A DNA stretch of 64,000 bases. It comes from Microvirga ossetica. Its GTDB lineage: Bacteria; Pseudomonadota; Alphaproteobacteria; Rhizobiales; Beijerinckiaceae. Location: NCBI RefSeq assembly GCF_002741015.1, contig NZ_CP016616.1, forward strand, positions 3,257,501 to 3,321,500, given 5' to 3'. The notes under the pieces were generated by a model that saw nothing but the letters and a program-made list of their open reading frames with translations, had not been told where the DNA came from and did not search any database. The first letter of the stretch is position 1, and each line of letters starts with the position of its first letter. Of this stretch, positions 53,915 through 61,552 are shown piece by piece. Made by a program: the position numbers and the translations under genes.

Positions 53915-54298
53915 ATGAGCTATTGCCTGATCGTCGATGATTCACGAGTCATCCGAAAAATTTCGCGGGAGATCGTCGAGAGCCTCGATTTCCGGGTCGC
54001 AGAAGCCGAGAACGGCGAGGCGGGACTTCTGGCGTGCCGGGCCGAGATGCCGGATGTGATCCTGCTTGACTGGAACATGCCCGTGATGGACGGCTATAGC
54101 TTTCTCCAGCACTTGCGCGGCATGCCCGACGGCGCAGCTCCGAAGGTGGTATTCTGCACAACCGAGAACGATTTGTCCTTCATCTCGCGCGCCCTCGAAG
54201 CCGGCGCCGACGAATACATCATGAAGCCGTTCGACAAAGATATTCTGACCGCAAAATTTCAAGAGCTGGGCGTGCTGCCCGCTTCGCATTCGTTGTGA
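53915..54298 (+). CDS. cheY: chemotaxis response regulator CheY (second copy)
   Basis: 127 residues. Acidic pair D8/D9, phosphoacceptor D52 in LLDWNMPVMDGYSFL, T82/T83, and K104 (MKPF). Starts at the ATG of MSYCLIVDDSRVIRK; an upstream TTG in frame lacks support. It leads cheY-cheB-cheR. With the copy at 15098 the cell has two flagellar CheY proteins, as in Sinorhizobium, where one drives the motor and one drains phosphate. Confidence 0.92.
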   Translation: MSYCLIVDDSRVIRKISREIVESLDFRVAEAENGEAGLLACRAEMPDVILLDWNMPVMDGYSFLQHLRGMPDGAAPKVVFCTTENDLSFISRALEAGADEYIMKPFDKDILTAKFQELGVLPASHSL

Positions 54299-54302
54299 TC
54301 GC

Positions 54303-55418
54303 ATGTCCATTGCTCCCTTGCCCCATTCCGTTCCCGCGCAGGGTCGCCCGACGCGGATCATGATCGTCGACGACAGTGCCGTCATTCGCGGCATGATCGG
54401 CCGTTGGCTCACCGAAGCGGGCGGCTTCGAGATCGCCGCGACGGCGTCCAACGGCCGGATGGCCGTCGATGCGGCGCAGCGCTCGAAGCCCGACATCATC
54501 CTGCTCGACATCGAGATGCCCGAGATCGACGGTCTTGCGGCGCTGCCGATGATTCTGAAGGCGCATCCCGCGAGCAAGGTCATCGTGATCTCGACGCTCA
54601 CGCAGAGAAATGCCGAGATCTCGCTGAAATGCCTCTCGCTTGGAGCGGTCGACTATCTGGCGAAGCCCGAGAGCGCGCGCGCCGCCGGAGCGGCGAACGA
54701 CTTCCGCCGCGATCTCGTGGAGAAGCTGCGCGCCCTGGGCGAGCCGCGGGTGAGGCCGGTCAGAATTCTCGCGCCGGTTCCTTCAGCCTCGACGCCTTCG
54801 ACATTGGCGGGCACGCCGAGGCCCGGCTCCGTCAAGCCGCAATGTCTGCTGATCGGCTCCTCGACCGGCGGTCCGCGGGCGGTGGAACGGGTTCTCTCGG
54901 ACATGAAGCCCGTTCTCACGAGTATTCCCGTGCTGATTGTTCAGCACATGCCGGCGATGTTCACGGCCGTCTTCGCCGAGCATCTGCAGAGCCTGCTCGG
55001 CCTCCCGGCGCGCGAGGCGAGGGACGGCGATGCGATTTTTCCAGGCACCATCCTCGTCGCTCCGGGTGGGCGCCATATGGGCGTGGTGTCGTCCGGAGGC
55101 AAGGCAGTGATCCGGCTCAACGATGGGCCGCTGGAAAACTTCTGTCGTCCTGCCGTCGATGTGCTGTTTCGCGAGGCGGCCTCCGTCTTCGGGACGTCGG
55201 CCCTTGCGGTGGTTCTGACGGGCATGGGCTCGGATGGAACCCATGGTGCGCGCCATCTCACCAAGGCGGGCGCGACCGTCCTTGCGCAGGACGAAGCCAC
55301 CAGCATCGTCTGGGGCATGCCGGGTAGCATCGTGAAGGCGGGCCTCGCTCACGACGTCCTGCCCCTGGAATCCATCGGCCGTTCCCTGAAGGGCCTCATC
55401 AGCGGATCCTCGAAATGA
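54303..55418 (+). CDS. cheB: chemotaxis protein-glutamate methylesterase CheB
   Basis: 371 residues. N-terminal receiver with D69 (ILLDIEMPEIDG) and a C-terminal methylesterase with the triad S187 (IGSSTGG), H215 (VQHMP) and D311 (GMGSDGT), spaced as in E. coli CheB. Removes methyl groups from receptors when phosphorylated. Four bases after cheY; its stop overlaps cheR. Confidence 0.97.
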   Translation: MSIAPLPHSVPAQGRPTRIMIVDDSAVIRGMIGRWLTEAGGFEIAATASNGRMAVDAAQRSKPDIILLDIEMPEIDGLAALPMILKAHPASKVIVISTLTQRNAEISLKCLSLGAVDYLAKPESARAAGAANDFRRDLVEKLRALGEPRVRPVRILAPVPSASTPSTLAGTPRPGSVKPQCLLIGSSTGGPRAVERVLSDMKPVLTSIPVLIVQHMPAMFTAVFAEHLQSLLGLPAREARDGDAIFPGTILVAPGGRHMGVVSSGGKAVIRLNDGPLENFCRPAVDVLFREAASVFGTSALAVVLTGMGSDGTHGARHLTKAGATVLAQDEATSIVWGMPGSIVKAGLAHDVLPLESIGRSLKGLISGSSK

Positions 55419-56266
55419 CCGATGCCGAATTTGAAGCGCTGCGCGTCTTCCTGAAAGCGCGTTCCGGCCTGGCGCTCTCGCCCGACAAGAGATACCTCGT
55501 CGAGAGCCGTCTCGCGGCCGTGTGCACGCGCTTCAAAATCGAGAGGCTTTCGCATCTGGTCCGGGAGATCAGGACCGGCCGCTCGTCCGCCCTCGAGAAG
55601 GCGACGATCGAGGCGATGACCACCAACGAGACGTTTTTCTTTCGCGACAAGACGCCGTTCGATCTCTTCCAGGAGGTCCTCCTCCCCAAGTATCTGAAGG
55701 AGCGTGCCGCGAGCCGGCGGCTGCGCATCTGGTGCGCGGCGGCCTCGAGCGGGCAGGAGCCCTATTCGCTGGCGATGCTTCTGAAAGAGGCATCTGCGCG
55801 CATGCCGGGATGGCACATCGACATCGTGGCGACCGACATCTCGACGGAGGTTCTGGAGAAGGCGAAGGCCGGCCTCTACAATCAGTTCGAGGTGCAGCGG
55901 GGATTGCCGATCCGGTTTCTCGTCAAGTACTTCACGCAAGTTGGGGAGCAGTGGCAGATCTCGCAGGACATCCGATCCATGATCGACTTCCGCTATCTGA
56001 ACCTCCTCGACGATTTCAGCCGTCTCGGCCAGTTCGACATCGTCTATTGCCGCAATGTCCTGATCTATTTCGATGCGGCCTTGAAAGCCGACGTGCTGCG
56101 CAGGATTGCGAACACCATGGCGGCGGACGGATCGCTCCTGCTTGGCGCTTCCGAGACCGTTCTCGGCGTCACCGACGCGCTCGCCCTCGATCCCGGACAC
56201 CGCGGGCTCTATGCAAAAGCCGCGGCGGCCAATGTCACGAAGCTGTTTGCCGTCCGCGCGCGCTAG
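55415..56266 (+). CDS. cheR: chemotaxis protein methyltransferase CheR
   Basis: 283 residues. N-terminal helical domain (TNETFFFRDKTPFDLFQEVLLP) and SAM-binding fold (WCAAASSGQEPYSLAMLL, VATDISTEVLEKAKAGLY, FDIVYCRNVLIYFD). Methylates receptor glutamates. The two receptors here lack a C-terminal pentapeptide tether. The ATG overlaps the cheB stop; a terminator follows. Confidence 0.96.
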   Translation: MTDAEFEALRVFLKARSGLALSPDKRYLVESRLAAVCTRFKIERLSHLVREIRTGRSSALEKATIEAMTTNETFFFRDKTPFDLFQEVLLPKYLKERAASRRLRIWCAAASSGQEPYSLAMLLKEASARMPGWHIDIVATDISTEVLEKAKAGLYNQFEVQRGLPIRFLVKYFTQVGEQWQISQDIRSMIDFRYLNLLDDFSRLGQFDIVYCRNVLIYFDAALKADVLRRIANTMAADGSLLLGASETVLGVTDALALDPGHRGLYAKAAAANVTKLFAVRAR

Positions 56267-56302
56267 TTTTTAGCATCTGCATGTCGCATCATTCTTGAGA
56301 CC

Positions 56303-56339
56303 GAGCGTCCGGTCTTGCGCCGGACGCTTGTTTTCTTTT
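56303..56339 (+). terminator. rho-independent terminator after cheR
   Basis: AGCGTCCGG (56304-56312) pairs perfectly with CCGGACGCT (56320-56328), loop TCTTGCG, followed by TGTTTTCTTTT. It ends the cheY-cheB-cheR unit before the flagellin gene. Confidence 0.88.
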
Positions 56340-56411
56340 GCATGCGACCCGCGCTTTTATAGTTAACAAACAGTAAATACAAAGTTTTTTCTGAAATCGT
56401 CCATGTTGTTC

Positions 56412-56662
56412 TTGACGCGACGGAACGATCTCAGTAAACCAGAGCTATAGGCACCGACGCGGAGCTGATGCTCCAGGTGCCACAAGCACTATGGTACGCC
56501 TTCGTCAGAAGGCCAGGCATGATGCCAATCCATTTTTCCGGTACGAGCCCGGATGTCATGTGAGCAGCGGATCGGGAATTCCCCCGAGGCATGAAGCCAC
56601 TTCGCTGGGTCGGTTAGATCCCGACATTCCCTGAACAATCACCTCATTCATGGAAGAAGCAC
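56412..56662 (+). promoter_or_regulatory. possible flagellin promoter and long structured 5' leader
   Basis: TTGACG (56412-56417) and TAAACC 17 bases later could be a promoter (weak -10). Downstream lie compact inverted repeats: GGAGC/GCTCC (56461-56474), GCCTTC/GAAGGC around GTCA (56498-56513) and GGGAATTCCC (near 56574-56583). A leader of about 200 bases with hairpins is unusual for a gene whose neighbours start almost without leaders. It fits FlbT/FlaF control of flagellin translation (inference). Confidence 0.4.
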
Positions 56663-57523
56663 ATGTCTTCGATCAATACGAATCTCTCCGCCATGACCGC
56701 CCTGCAGTCGCTGAAGTCGACGCAGAATGCTATGAACAAGAACCAGAACCAGATCTCCACGGGTCTGCGCGTCGGCGAGGCCTCGCACAACGCTTCCTAC
56801 TGGTCGATCTCGACCCAGATGAAGTCCGACAATGGCGCTCTCAGCGCTGTGAAGGACGCGATCGGCCAGTCCAAGGCCATGATCAACACCTTCACCTCGG
56901 CGATGGACAAGGCGCTGACCTATCTCAACAAGATGAAGGCCGGTCTTGTGACCGCGAGCCAGCCTGGCGCTGATCTCGCAAAGATCCAGGAAGAATTTAA
57001 AGCCAACATCGAAGGCATGAAGAGCGCTGCGGGCTCGGCGTCATTCAATGGTCAGAACTGGCTTGCTGGCGCTGCTACAACGGTCAACCTTGTCACTTCG
57101 TATGATGGTGTCGCCAATAAGGTCGGAATGCTGGCGATCAACACCGCCGACACATCGCTCTTCACTGACCCGACTACTCCGGCTACAGGTGCTGGCCTGC
57201 TCGGCGACGTCGCGCTGATCAATCTCAGCGGCGCGACTGCAGCACAGATCGCGACCCATCTGGGAACCGTCGACACTGCGATCACCGCTGTGACGAAGGG
57301 CTCGGCGATGCTTGGTGCCAATAAGGCCCTGCTCGAGACCCAGGAAGAGTTCATCTCCGCTCTCTCTGACTCGCTGACGGCTGGTGTGAGCACCTTCATC
57401 GATGCCGACATGAACGAGGCTTCGACCCGTAACCAGGCTCTGCAGACCCAGCAGCAGCTCGGCGTGCAGGCTCTCTCCATGGCGAACCAGAACAGCCAGA
57501 TGATCCTGAAGCTCTTCCAGTAA
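56663..57523 (+). CDS. fliC: flagellin
   Basis: 286 residues. The N-terminal D0/D1 (SSINTNLSAMTALQSLKSTQNAMNKNQNQISTGLRVGEASHNASYWSI) and C-terminal D0 (TRNQALQTQQQLGVQALSMANQNSQMILKLFQ) helices are intact, with a short variable centre (about 145-215). Much shorter than E. coli FliC, as is common in alphaproteobacteria. The only flagellin in the window; no cysteine. Preceded by GAAGAAG, nine bases upstream; an in-frame-shifted upstream ATG at 56650 is ignored. Confidence 0.96.
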   Translation: MSSINTNLSAMTALQSLKSTQNAMNKNQNQISTGLRVGEASHNASYWSISTQMKSDNGALSAVKDAIGQSKAMINTFTSAMDKALTYLNKMKAGLVTASQPGADLAKIQEEFKANIEGMKSAAGSASFNGQNWLAGAATTVNLVTSYDGVANKVGMLAINTADTSLFTDPTTPATGAGLLGDVALINLSGATAAQIATHLGTVDTAITAVTKGSAMLGANKALLETQEEFISALSDSLTAGVSTFIDADMNEASTRNQALQTQQQLGVQALSMANQNSQMILKLFQ

Positions 57524-57548
57524 GAGTTTTAGATCGGACCTGAAGGGA

Positions 57549-57579
57549 GCCTCGCCTTGCAAAAGGCGGGGCTTCTTTC
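57549..57579 (+). terminator. rho-independent terminator after flagellin
   Basis: GCCTCGCC (57549-57556) pairs with GGCGGGGC (57565-57572; one G-T pair) around TTGCAAAA, followed by TTCTTT. Confidence 0.75.
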
Positions 57580-57598
57580 GTTGGAAAGGGTCTTGACG

Positions 57599-58237
57599 AT
57601 GGTGACGACACGATTGTTGTCCGGCCGCCGGCAGGCGGCAGCGCTGGCCACCCTGTCGGTGGCCGTTCTGGCTGCGGCCCTGCATGCGGATGCAAGGGCA
57701 GCGGCGTCCCTGCTCGGATCCTGGGACTATGTCCTGCGGCACGATGCCGAAGGCCAGCCTCAGGCGGCCTTCGCCCGGCTGCGCGGCGAGAGGGGCTCGC
57801 TTCTGTGGCTGACATGCCAACGCCAGTCGTTGGACGCCGATCAGCCTCCGGTTCGCTTCATCACGGCGGCCGTCGCCCAGAGGCAGTATCTCGGCCGCAG
57901 CGATCCCCGCGGCAGAAGCACGGTCTACTGGTTTGATGGCGGAACGCCGGAGGTCGGCCACTGGCTCTATCGCGACCGGTATGGTCAGATTCCTAAACCC
58001 GAGGAGATGCGCGCCTTCGTCGAGAAGCTCGCCGGCGCGAGCAGCCTGACGGTGGAGCTCTCGAACTACCGCTATGAAACGCAGAAGCTCGAATTCCAGC
58101 TCGATCCTGCGGACACCAGGAACGTCGCCGACAGGTTCACGAAGGATTGCGGGAATATCCTCCGCGAGAGCGCCGAATCGTCTGAAAGATCGACGTCCGG
58201 TTCTCTCGCAATCGAGCCTCGGAAAGCCGCACCATGA
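57599..58237 (+). CDS. secreted protein of unknown function downstream of flagellin
   Basis: 212 residues. Start set at the ATG after GAAAGGGTCTTGACG; an earlier in-frame ATG lies in the flagellin terminator. A clear signal peptide (LATLSVAVLAAALHADARA) is followed by a soluble domain with one possible disulfide (LWLTCQ and KDCGNI) and WDYVLRHDAEGQPQAAFARLRG, FDGGTPEVGHWLYRDRYG. Not recognised. The stop overlaps the DUF1217 gene start (ATGA), so the pair is co-translated. Confidence 0.65.
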   Translation: MVTTRLLSGRRQAAALATLSVAVLAAALHADARAAASLLGSWDYVLRHDAEGQPQAAFARLRGERGSLLWLTCQRQSLDADQPPVRFITAAVAQRQYLGRSDPRGRSTVYWFDGGTPEVGHWLYRDRYGQIPKPEEMRAFVEKLAGASSLTVELSNYRYETQKLEFQLDPADTRNVADRFTKDCGNILRESAESSERSTSGSLAIEPRKAAP

Positions 58238-59022
58238 TCAGCACATCGACACGCTATCAAATCATCACTAAGGATCTGGCACGCACGAAGGCTCTGATTG
58301 AGAAGGAGCCTGCGACCAAGCGCGAGATCGAATATTATCAGGCGAACATCAAGACCATCAAAACCATCGACGAGTTCATCAAGAACGACCGCCTCTTCAA
58401 GTTCGCCATGAAGGCCTATGGTCTCGAGGACATGGCTTACGGCAAGGGATTGATGAAAAAGCTGCTTAAGGAGGGCGTCAGCAACCCCCTGAGCATGGCG
58501 AACAAGATGTCGAACCCCCTCTACAAGGAATTCGCCAAGGCCTTCGACTTCGCCGCCAAGGGAGCGGAGGCCACCTCGGCTGCGGGCGCAACGACCGATG
58601 CGGTCGCGAAGTATGTTCAGATCACGCTCGAGAAGAAGGAGGGCGATCAGAACCAGGGCGTTCAGCTCGCCATGTACTTCAAGCGCAAAGCCTCGTCGGT
58701 CACGACGACGATGGGGCTTCTCGCCGACAAGGCGCTCCTGAAATTCGTTCAGAACACCTTCAATATCCCGGAGGCGGCATCGAGGGCGGATCTCGACATT
58801 CAGGTCAGGAACCTGGAGAAGCACCTGAACGTGAAGGATCTTCAGGATCCCAAGAAGGTCGACAAGCTCATCCAGCGCTTCAGCGCCATGTGGGACGTCA
58901 ACAATGCCAGCACGACCATGGCTGCGCCGGTGCTGACGCTCTTCGATCAGTCGTCGTCCGTGCAGCAGGGATTCAGCGTCGATCTGATGATGAGCATCAC
59001 CAAGCTCAGGCTCGGGGGCTAG
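58234..59022 (+). CDS. DUF1217 family flagellum-associated protein
   Basis: 262 residues. STSTRYQIITKDLARTKALIEKEPATKREIEYYQANIKTIKTIDEFIKNDRLFKFAMKAYGLEDMAYGKGLMKKLLKEG is typical of DUF1217 (SMc04024/FlgX-like proteins encoded beside flagellin genes in rhizobia). Helical, with no signal peptide. Function unknown; perhaps exported by the flagellar system or acting on filament assembly. It overlaps the previous gene and is convergent with a small lipoprotein gene. Confidence 0.75.
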   Translation: MISTSTRYQIITKDLARTKALIEKEPATKREIEYYQANIKTIKTIDEFIKNDRLFKFAMKAYGLEDMAYGKGLMKKLLKEGVSNPLSMANKMSNPLYKEFAKAFDFAAKGAEATSAAGATTDAVAKYVQITLEKKEGDQNQGVQLAMYFKRKASSVTTTMGLLADKALLKFVQNTFNIPEAASRADLDIQVRNLEKHLNVKDLQDPKKVDKLIQRFSAMWDVNNASTTMAAPVLTLFDQSSSVQQGFSVDLMMSITKLRLGG

Positions 59023-59053
59023 AGCACTTTCCCGAAATGGACGGTTTGCCTCG

Positions 59054-59431
59054 TCAGCGTGGGATCACGTCGACGATGATCCGCTGGGAGATCGGGGTGG
59101 CATTCGACGGCGCTCTGGTGACGAAGACGACGCCCGTGCACGTGGTCGTGACCGGCCGGATCGGGGTGCGGTGCTTGTCGGCCCCGACCAGATAATTGAC
59201 GGTGTAATAGGGTTCTCCGCCGATGAAGGTCGTCTCGCGGCTTTCGAAGACATAGCCGACCTGCATGGGATCGATGCGATAGACGTTCCGCGGCGGGCCG
59301 AGGACTGCGATGCGGGTGCTGATCGGCTTTCCGATATAGTCGGAGCACGACAGGGCGAGCGTTTCATGCACGGTCGGTGTGCATCCGGCGGCGCCGGCGG
59401 CGATCGCGAACATCATGACAAGGTGTCTCAA
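59054..59431 (-). CDS. small lipoprotein of unknown function
   Basis: 125 residues. Lipoprotein signal with lipobox AAGC (Cys17), mature part with two further cysteines (LSCSDYIG and TTTCTGV) and a beta-rich pattern (VYRIDPMQVGYVFESRETTFIGGEPYYTVNYLV). Convergent with the DUF1217 gene. Not recognised. Confidence 0.65.
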   Translation of the reverse strand: MRHLVMMFAIAAGAAGCTPTVHETLALSCSDYIGKPISTRIAVLGPPRNVYRIDPMQVGYVFESRETTFIGGEPYYTVNYLVGADKHRTPIRPVTTTCTGVVFVTRAPSNATPISQRIIVDVIPR

Positions 59432-59616
59432 GCAAACCTCCGGCCGAAATCGTCTGCGAGTATAATCTCAATTTATCATCACTTCATGACTTCGCACGAT
59501 CTTGGTGAATCAAGGTGCCGGAGCGAAGACGCTGCACCGTCAGTCCCGCGCAAGCTTGCCGCGCCACTATGCCTGCAGGAGATGAGCGATCTCGCGAAAA
59601 GAGGGGAGAGAGTCCG

Positions 59617-59754
59617 ATGGCTGTCGTTCTGGTGCCGGTGATTGCCGCGTCGCTGGTCTGTTTGATCGGAACGCCCACCGTGCGTCTCATGATCTCGTCG
59701 ACGAGGGCCCGCGACTGGGCGAGAACCCGCAGCATGGTGCAGAGCCGGTTCTGA
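59617..59754 (+). CDS. possible small membrane protein, 45 aa
   Basis: An ATG 8 bases after GGGGAGAG opens 45 codons: a hydrophobic segment (AVVLVPVIAASLVCLIGTP) then an Arg/Ser-rich tail (RLMISSTRARDWARTRSMVQSRF). The ribosome site and the clean membrane-then-basic layout support it; there is no family recognition. Confidence 0.35.
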   Translation: MAVVLVPVIAASLVCLIGTPTVRLMISSTRARDWARTRSMVQSRF

Positions 59755-59808
59755 AGCCGCTCCATAATCGCTCGCGAATACCTTCGACGATGCGCTCTTC
59801 AAAGAGTG

Positions 59809-59858
59809 GAGTATCGGATGGGGTCCCAAAAGTGGGCCCGCTTTCGGATCCGATCCTC
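59809..59858. repeat. dispersed palindrome copy 3
   Basis: 50 bases with ends GAGTATCGGA (59809-59818) and TCCGATCCTC (59849-59858) and the same centre CCAAAAGTGGG as the copy at 38024, with which it aligns over its whole length. Intergenic, upstream of the LapG-like peptidase gene. Confidence 0.8.
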
Positions 59859-60018
59859 TAAGAGCCGGACCCTCTCCGATCATAGAGGGACATGTCCCGT
59901 TCTGTTGCTTGAACTCAACACCGCGGGCACGTCGTATTGTCTACCCCGAGTTCTCCCTTGCCGAGAGCTTCCGCTGCTGACAGCTTTATAAAAAAGAAAA
60001 AGCGAAAAGGTGCGGGGC

Positions 60019-60687
60019 ATGTGCGGGATGAATTCTCAGTTTTCTCGAACGCGGCGGGGACGCTTCAATCGCTTCTTCGCACTAGCAGCTTTTTCCTCCG
60101 CGATGCTGACCGGCATCGCAGGCATCAATTCCGCATTCGCCCAGACGGCGATGCCCGTTTCGGCCAATGCGATTCAGGTCGCCGGCAACGCCGGCCCGAC
60201 GCCGGCATGGATCGCCTTCTGCGCACAGATGCCGGAGGAATGCACCTACGACGCGTCCGAACCGGCCAGGATCGTTCTCGACCAGACAACTTGGAAGGCT
60301 ATCGTCGAGATCAACGAGCGCGTCAACGACACCATCATCCCGGTGACGGATCAGGACCATTGGGGCGTCGCCGACCGCTGGGACTATCCGGGTGACGGTC
60401 TCGGCGATTGCGAGGACATCCAGCTCCTGAAGCGCCGTATGCTCACGGAGAAGGGCCTGCCGCACCGGGCCCTGCGCATGACGGTCGTGATCGACGAACT
60501 GGGAGCGGGGCACGCCGTCCTCATGGCCAGGACCGATCGCGGCGATTTCATTCTCGACAACAAGCGCAAGGCCGTGCTGCCCTGGCAGGAGACGGGCTAT
60601 CGCTATGTGAAGCGGGAAGGCTCGGACAATGCTGCCTGGGTCTGGCTCGGCAACCAGGCCGCGCCGATCGTGACCGCCACGAAGTAG
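60019..60687 (+). CDS. transglutaminase-like cysteine peptidase (BTLCP / LapG-like, family C93)
   Basis: 222 residues with a signal peptide (ends NSAFAQ) and a papain-like BTLCP domain. Predicted triad C131 (GDGLGDCEDIQL), H165 (GAGHAVLMAR) and D180 (FILDNKRK). Start at the ATG eight bases after AAAAGG; a GTG three codons earlier is possible. The best-known member, LapG, cleaves surface adhesins in the periplasm when not held by the cyclic-di-GMP receptor LapD. No LapD-like or large adhesin gene is in the window, so the target is unknown. Confidence 0.82.
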   Translation: MCGMNSQFSRTRRGRFNRFFALAAFSSAMLTGIAGINSAFAQTAMPVSANAIQVAGNAGPTPAWIAFCAQMPEECTYDASEPARIVLDQTTWKAIVEINERVNDTIIPVTDQDHWGVADRWDYPGDGLGDCEDIQLLKRRMLTEKGLPHRALRMTVVIDELGAGHAVLMARTDRGDFILDNKRKAVLPWQETGYRYVKREGSDNAAWVWLGNQAAPIVTATK

Positions 60688-60725
60688 ACGGCAATTCCGC
60701 CAAGTTCGGCTTTATCGCAGAGGGA

Positions 60726-60751
60726 CGAGCATCGGAACGATCCGATGCTCG
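60726..60751. repeat. short member of the dispersed palindrome family (perfect 11-bp stem)
   Basis: CGAGCATCGGA (60726-60736), loop ACGA, TCCGATGCTCG (60741-60751). It has the same ends as the 50-bp elements but lacks the AAAAGTGG centre. It lies 39 bases after the peptidase stop, in the gap before the convergent gene's stop, where it may serve as a bidirectional 3'-end hairpin; no T-run is present. Confidence 0.8.
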
Positions 60752-60766
60752 CGCGTGCTCGACGGA

Positions 60767-61399
60767 TCAGCTCGACGTCGACGGTTGGGTGATCATCGTC
60801 TCGGTGGTCAGCACGACCCAGCCGGCGTCCGAATGCTCGATCGAGATGACCTGGCCGATGCCCGGAAGCGTCATGCCCGGAGTGACCCACCACAGACCTT
60901 CCGGTCCTTCGATCAGGGCAGATTCGCCCGTCGCGCGATGAATGACGTAGCGCTGGAATTGGCCAGCCCGGGCGAGGACCCGCGATGCGGTCTCACCCTT
61001 GTTGCCCGGAGCGAGATCCGATTCCCTCGCCTGCTTGTTCAGCGACCCCGTGGTTGCAGGGCTCATCTCAGTGGTGCGGGTCTGAGCCGCACTCGAGCCT
61101 CTGCCGTTCGATGCACTGCCGTCTGCGATGTGGAGATAGCTGCGGCCGTCGCTGAAATTCAGCGCGTAGACGGGCAGGGCGACGGCGGAGAGCGCGAAGA
61201 CGAGACCGAGGCAGATCACGATGCGGTCGCCCATCGCCTCCTTGGCGCGGATGAGCTCCTCGAGCCGCTGAACCTTCCGCTCCCTGCGCGTGACGGTGTC
61301 GGAATCTCCTTTGGCATAGGCCGCGCGGGCCACCTGTTCCAAAACCTTATCGAACCGAATGCCCATGGAAACCGCCGCAACTTGAATCGGGTGAATCAT
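60767..61399 (-). CDS. hypothetical protein with one central membrane segment
   Basis: 210 residues, not recognised. A charged cytoplasmic N-terminal part (about 15-58, RFDKVLEQVARAAYAKGDSDTVTRRERKVQRLEELI) precedes a membrane helix (about 59-79, IVICLGLVFALSAVALPVYAL) and a periplasmic domain ending GQFQRYVIHRATGESALIEGPEGLWWVTPGMTLPGIGQVISIEHSDAGWVVLT, which resembles the small PilP/GspC-like beta domains of envelope proteins (low certainty). Convergent with the peptidase gene. An ATG 11 codons downstream may be the real start. Confidence 0.6.
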   Translation of the reverse strand: MIHPIQVAAVSMGIRFDKVLEQVARAAYAKGDSDTVTRRERKVQRLEELIRAKEAMGDRIVICLGLVFALSAVALPVYALNFSDGRSYLHIADGSASNGRGSSAAQTRTTEMSPATTGSLNKQARESDLAPGNKGETASRVLARAGQFQRYVIHRATGESALIEGPEGLWWVTPGMTLPGIGQVISIEHSDAGWVVLTTETMITQPSTSS

Positions 61400-61552
61400 T
61401 CCTAGGCCGCTATGCTTAACATTCCGTCACCTGACGCAGAGAAACTTGGCCGTACGCCGTGCGGCGGAGCAAGCTTCAGACAAGCATCCGCGCATTAAGA
61501 GGGAAGTGCCATTCATAGGTATTGCGTTGGCGCTGCTCCTTTGAGGTGATCA

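Larger units (their letters stand above)
56267..56662. other. 396-base region between cheR and flagellin
   Basis: No gene. It holds a terminator (56303-56339), an AT-rich stretch around 56360-56400 (TTAACAAACAGTAAATAC) and the presumed flagellin promoter and structured leader (from about 56412). Confidence 0.7.
59432..60018. other. 587-base region, mostly non-coding
   Basis: Contains at most one short gene (59617-59754), a dispersed palindrome (59809-59858), a 12-bp palindrome GGGACATGTCCC (59887-59898) and, before the peptidase gene, an A-rich stretch (TTTATAAAAAAGAAAAAGC) that may hold its promoter. No other gene is seen. Confidence 0.5.

Noticed and set aside
59887..59898. 12-bp palindrome GGGACATGTCCC upstream of the peptidase gene
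   Set aside because: Palindromes of this size are expected by chance many times in the window.
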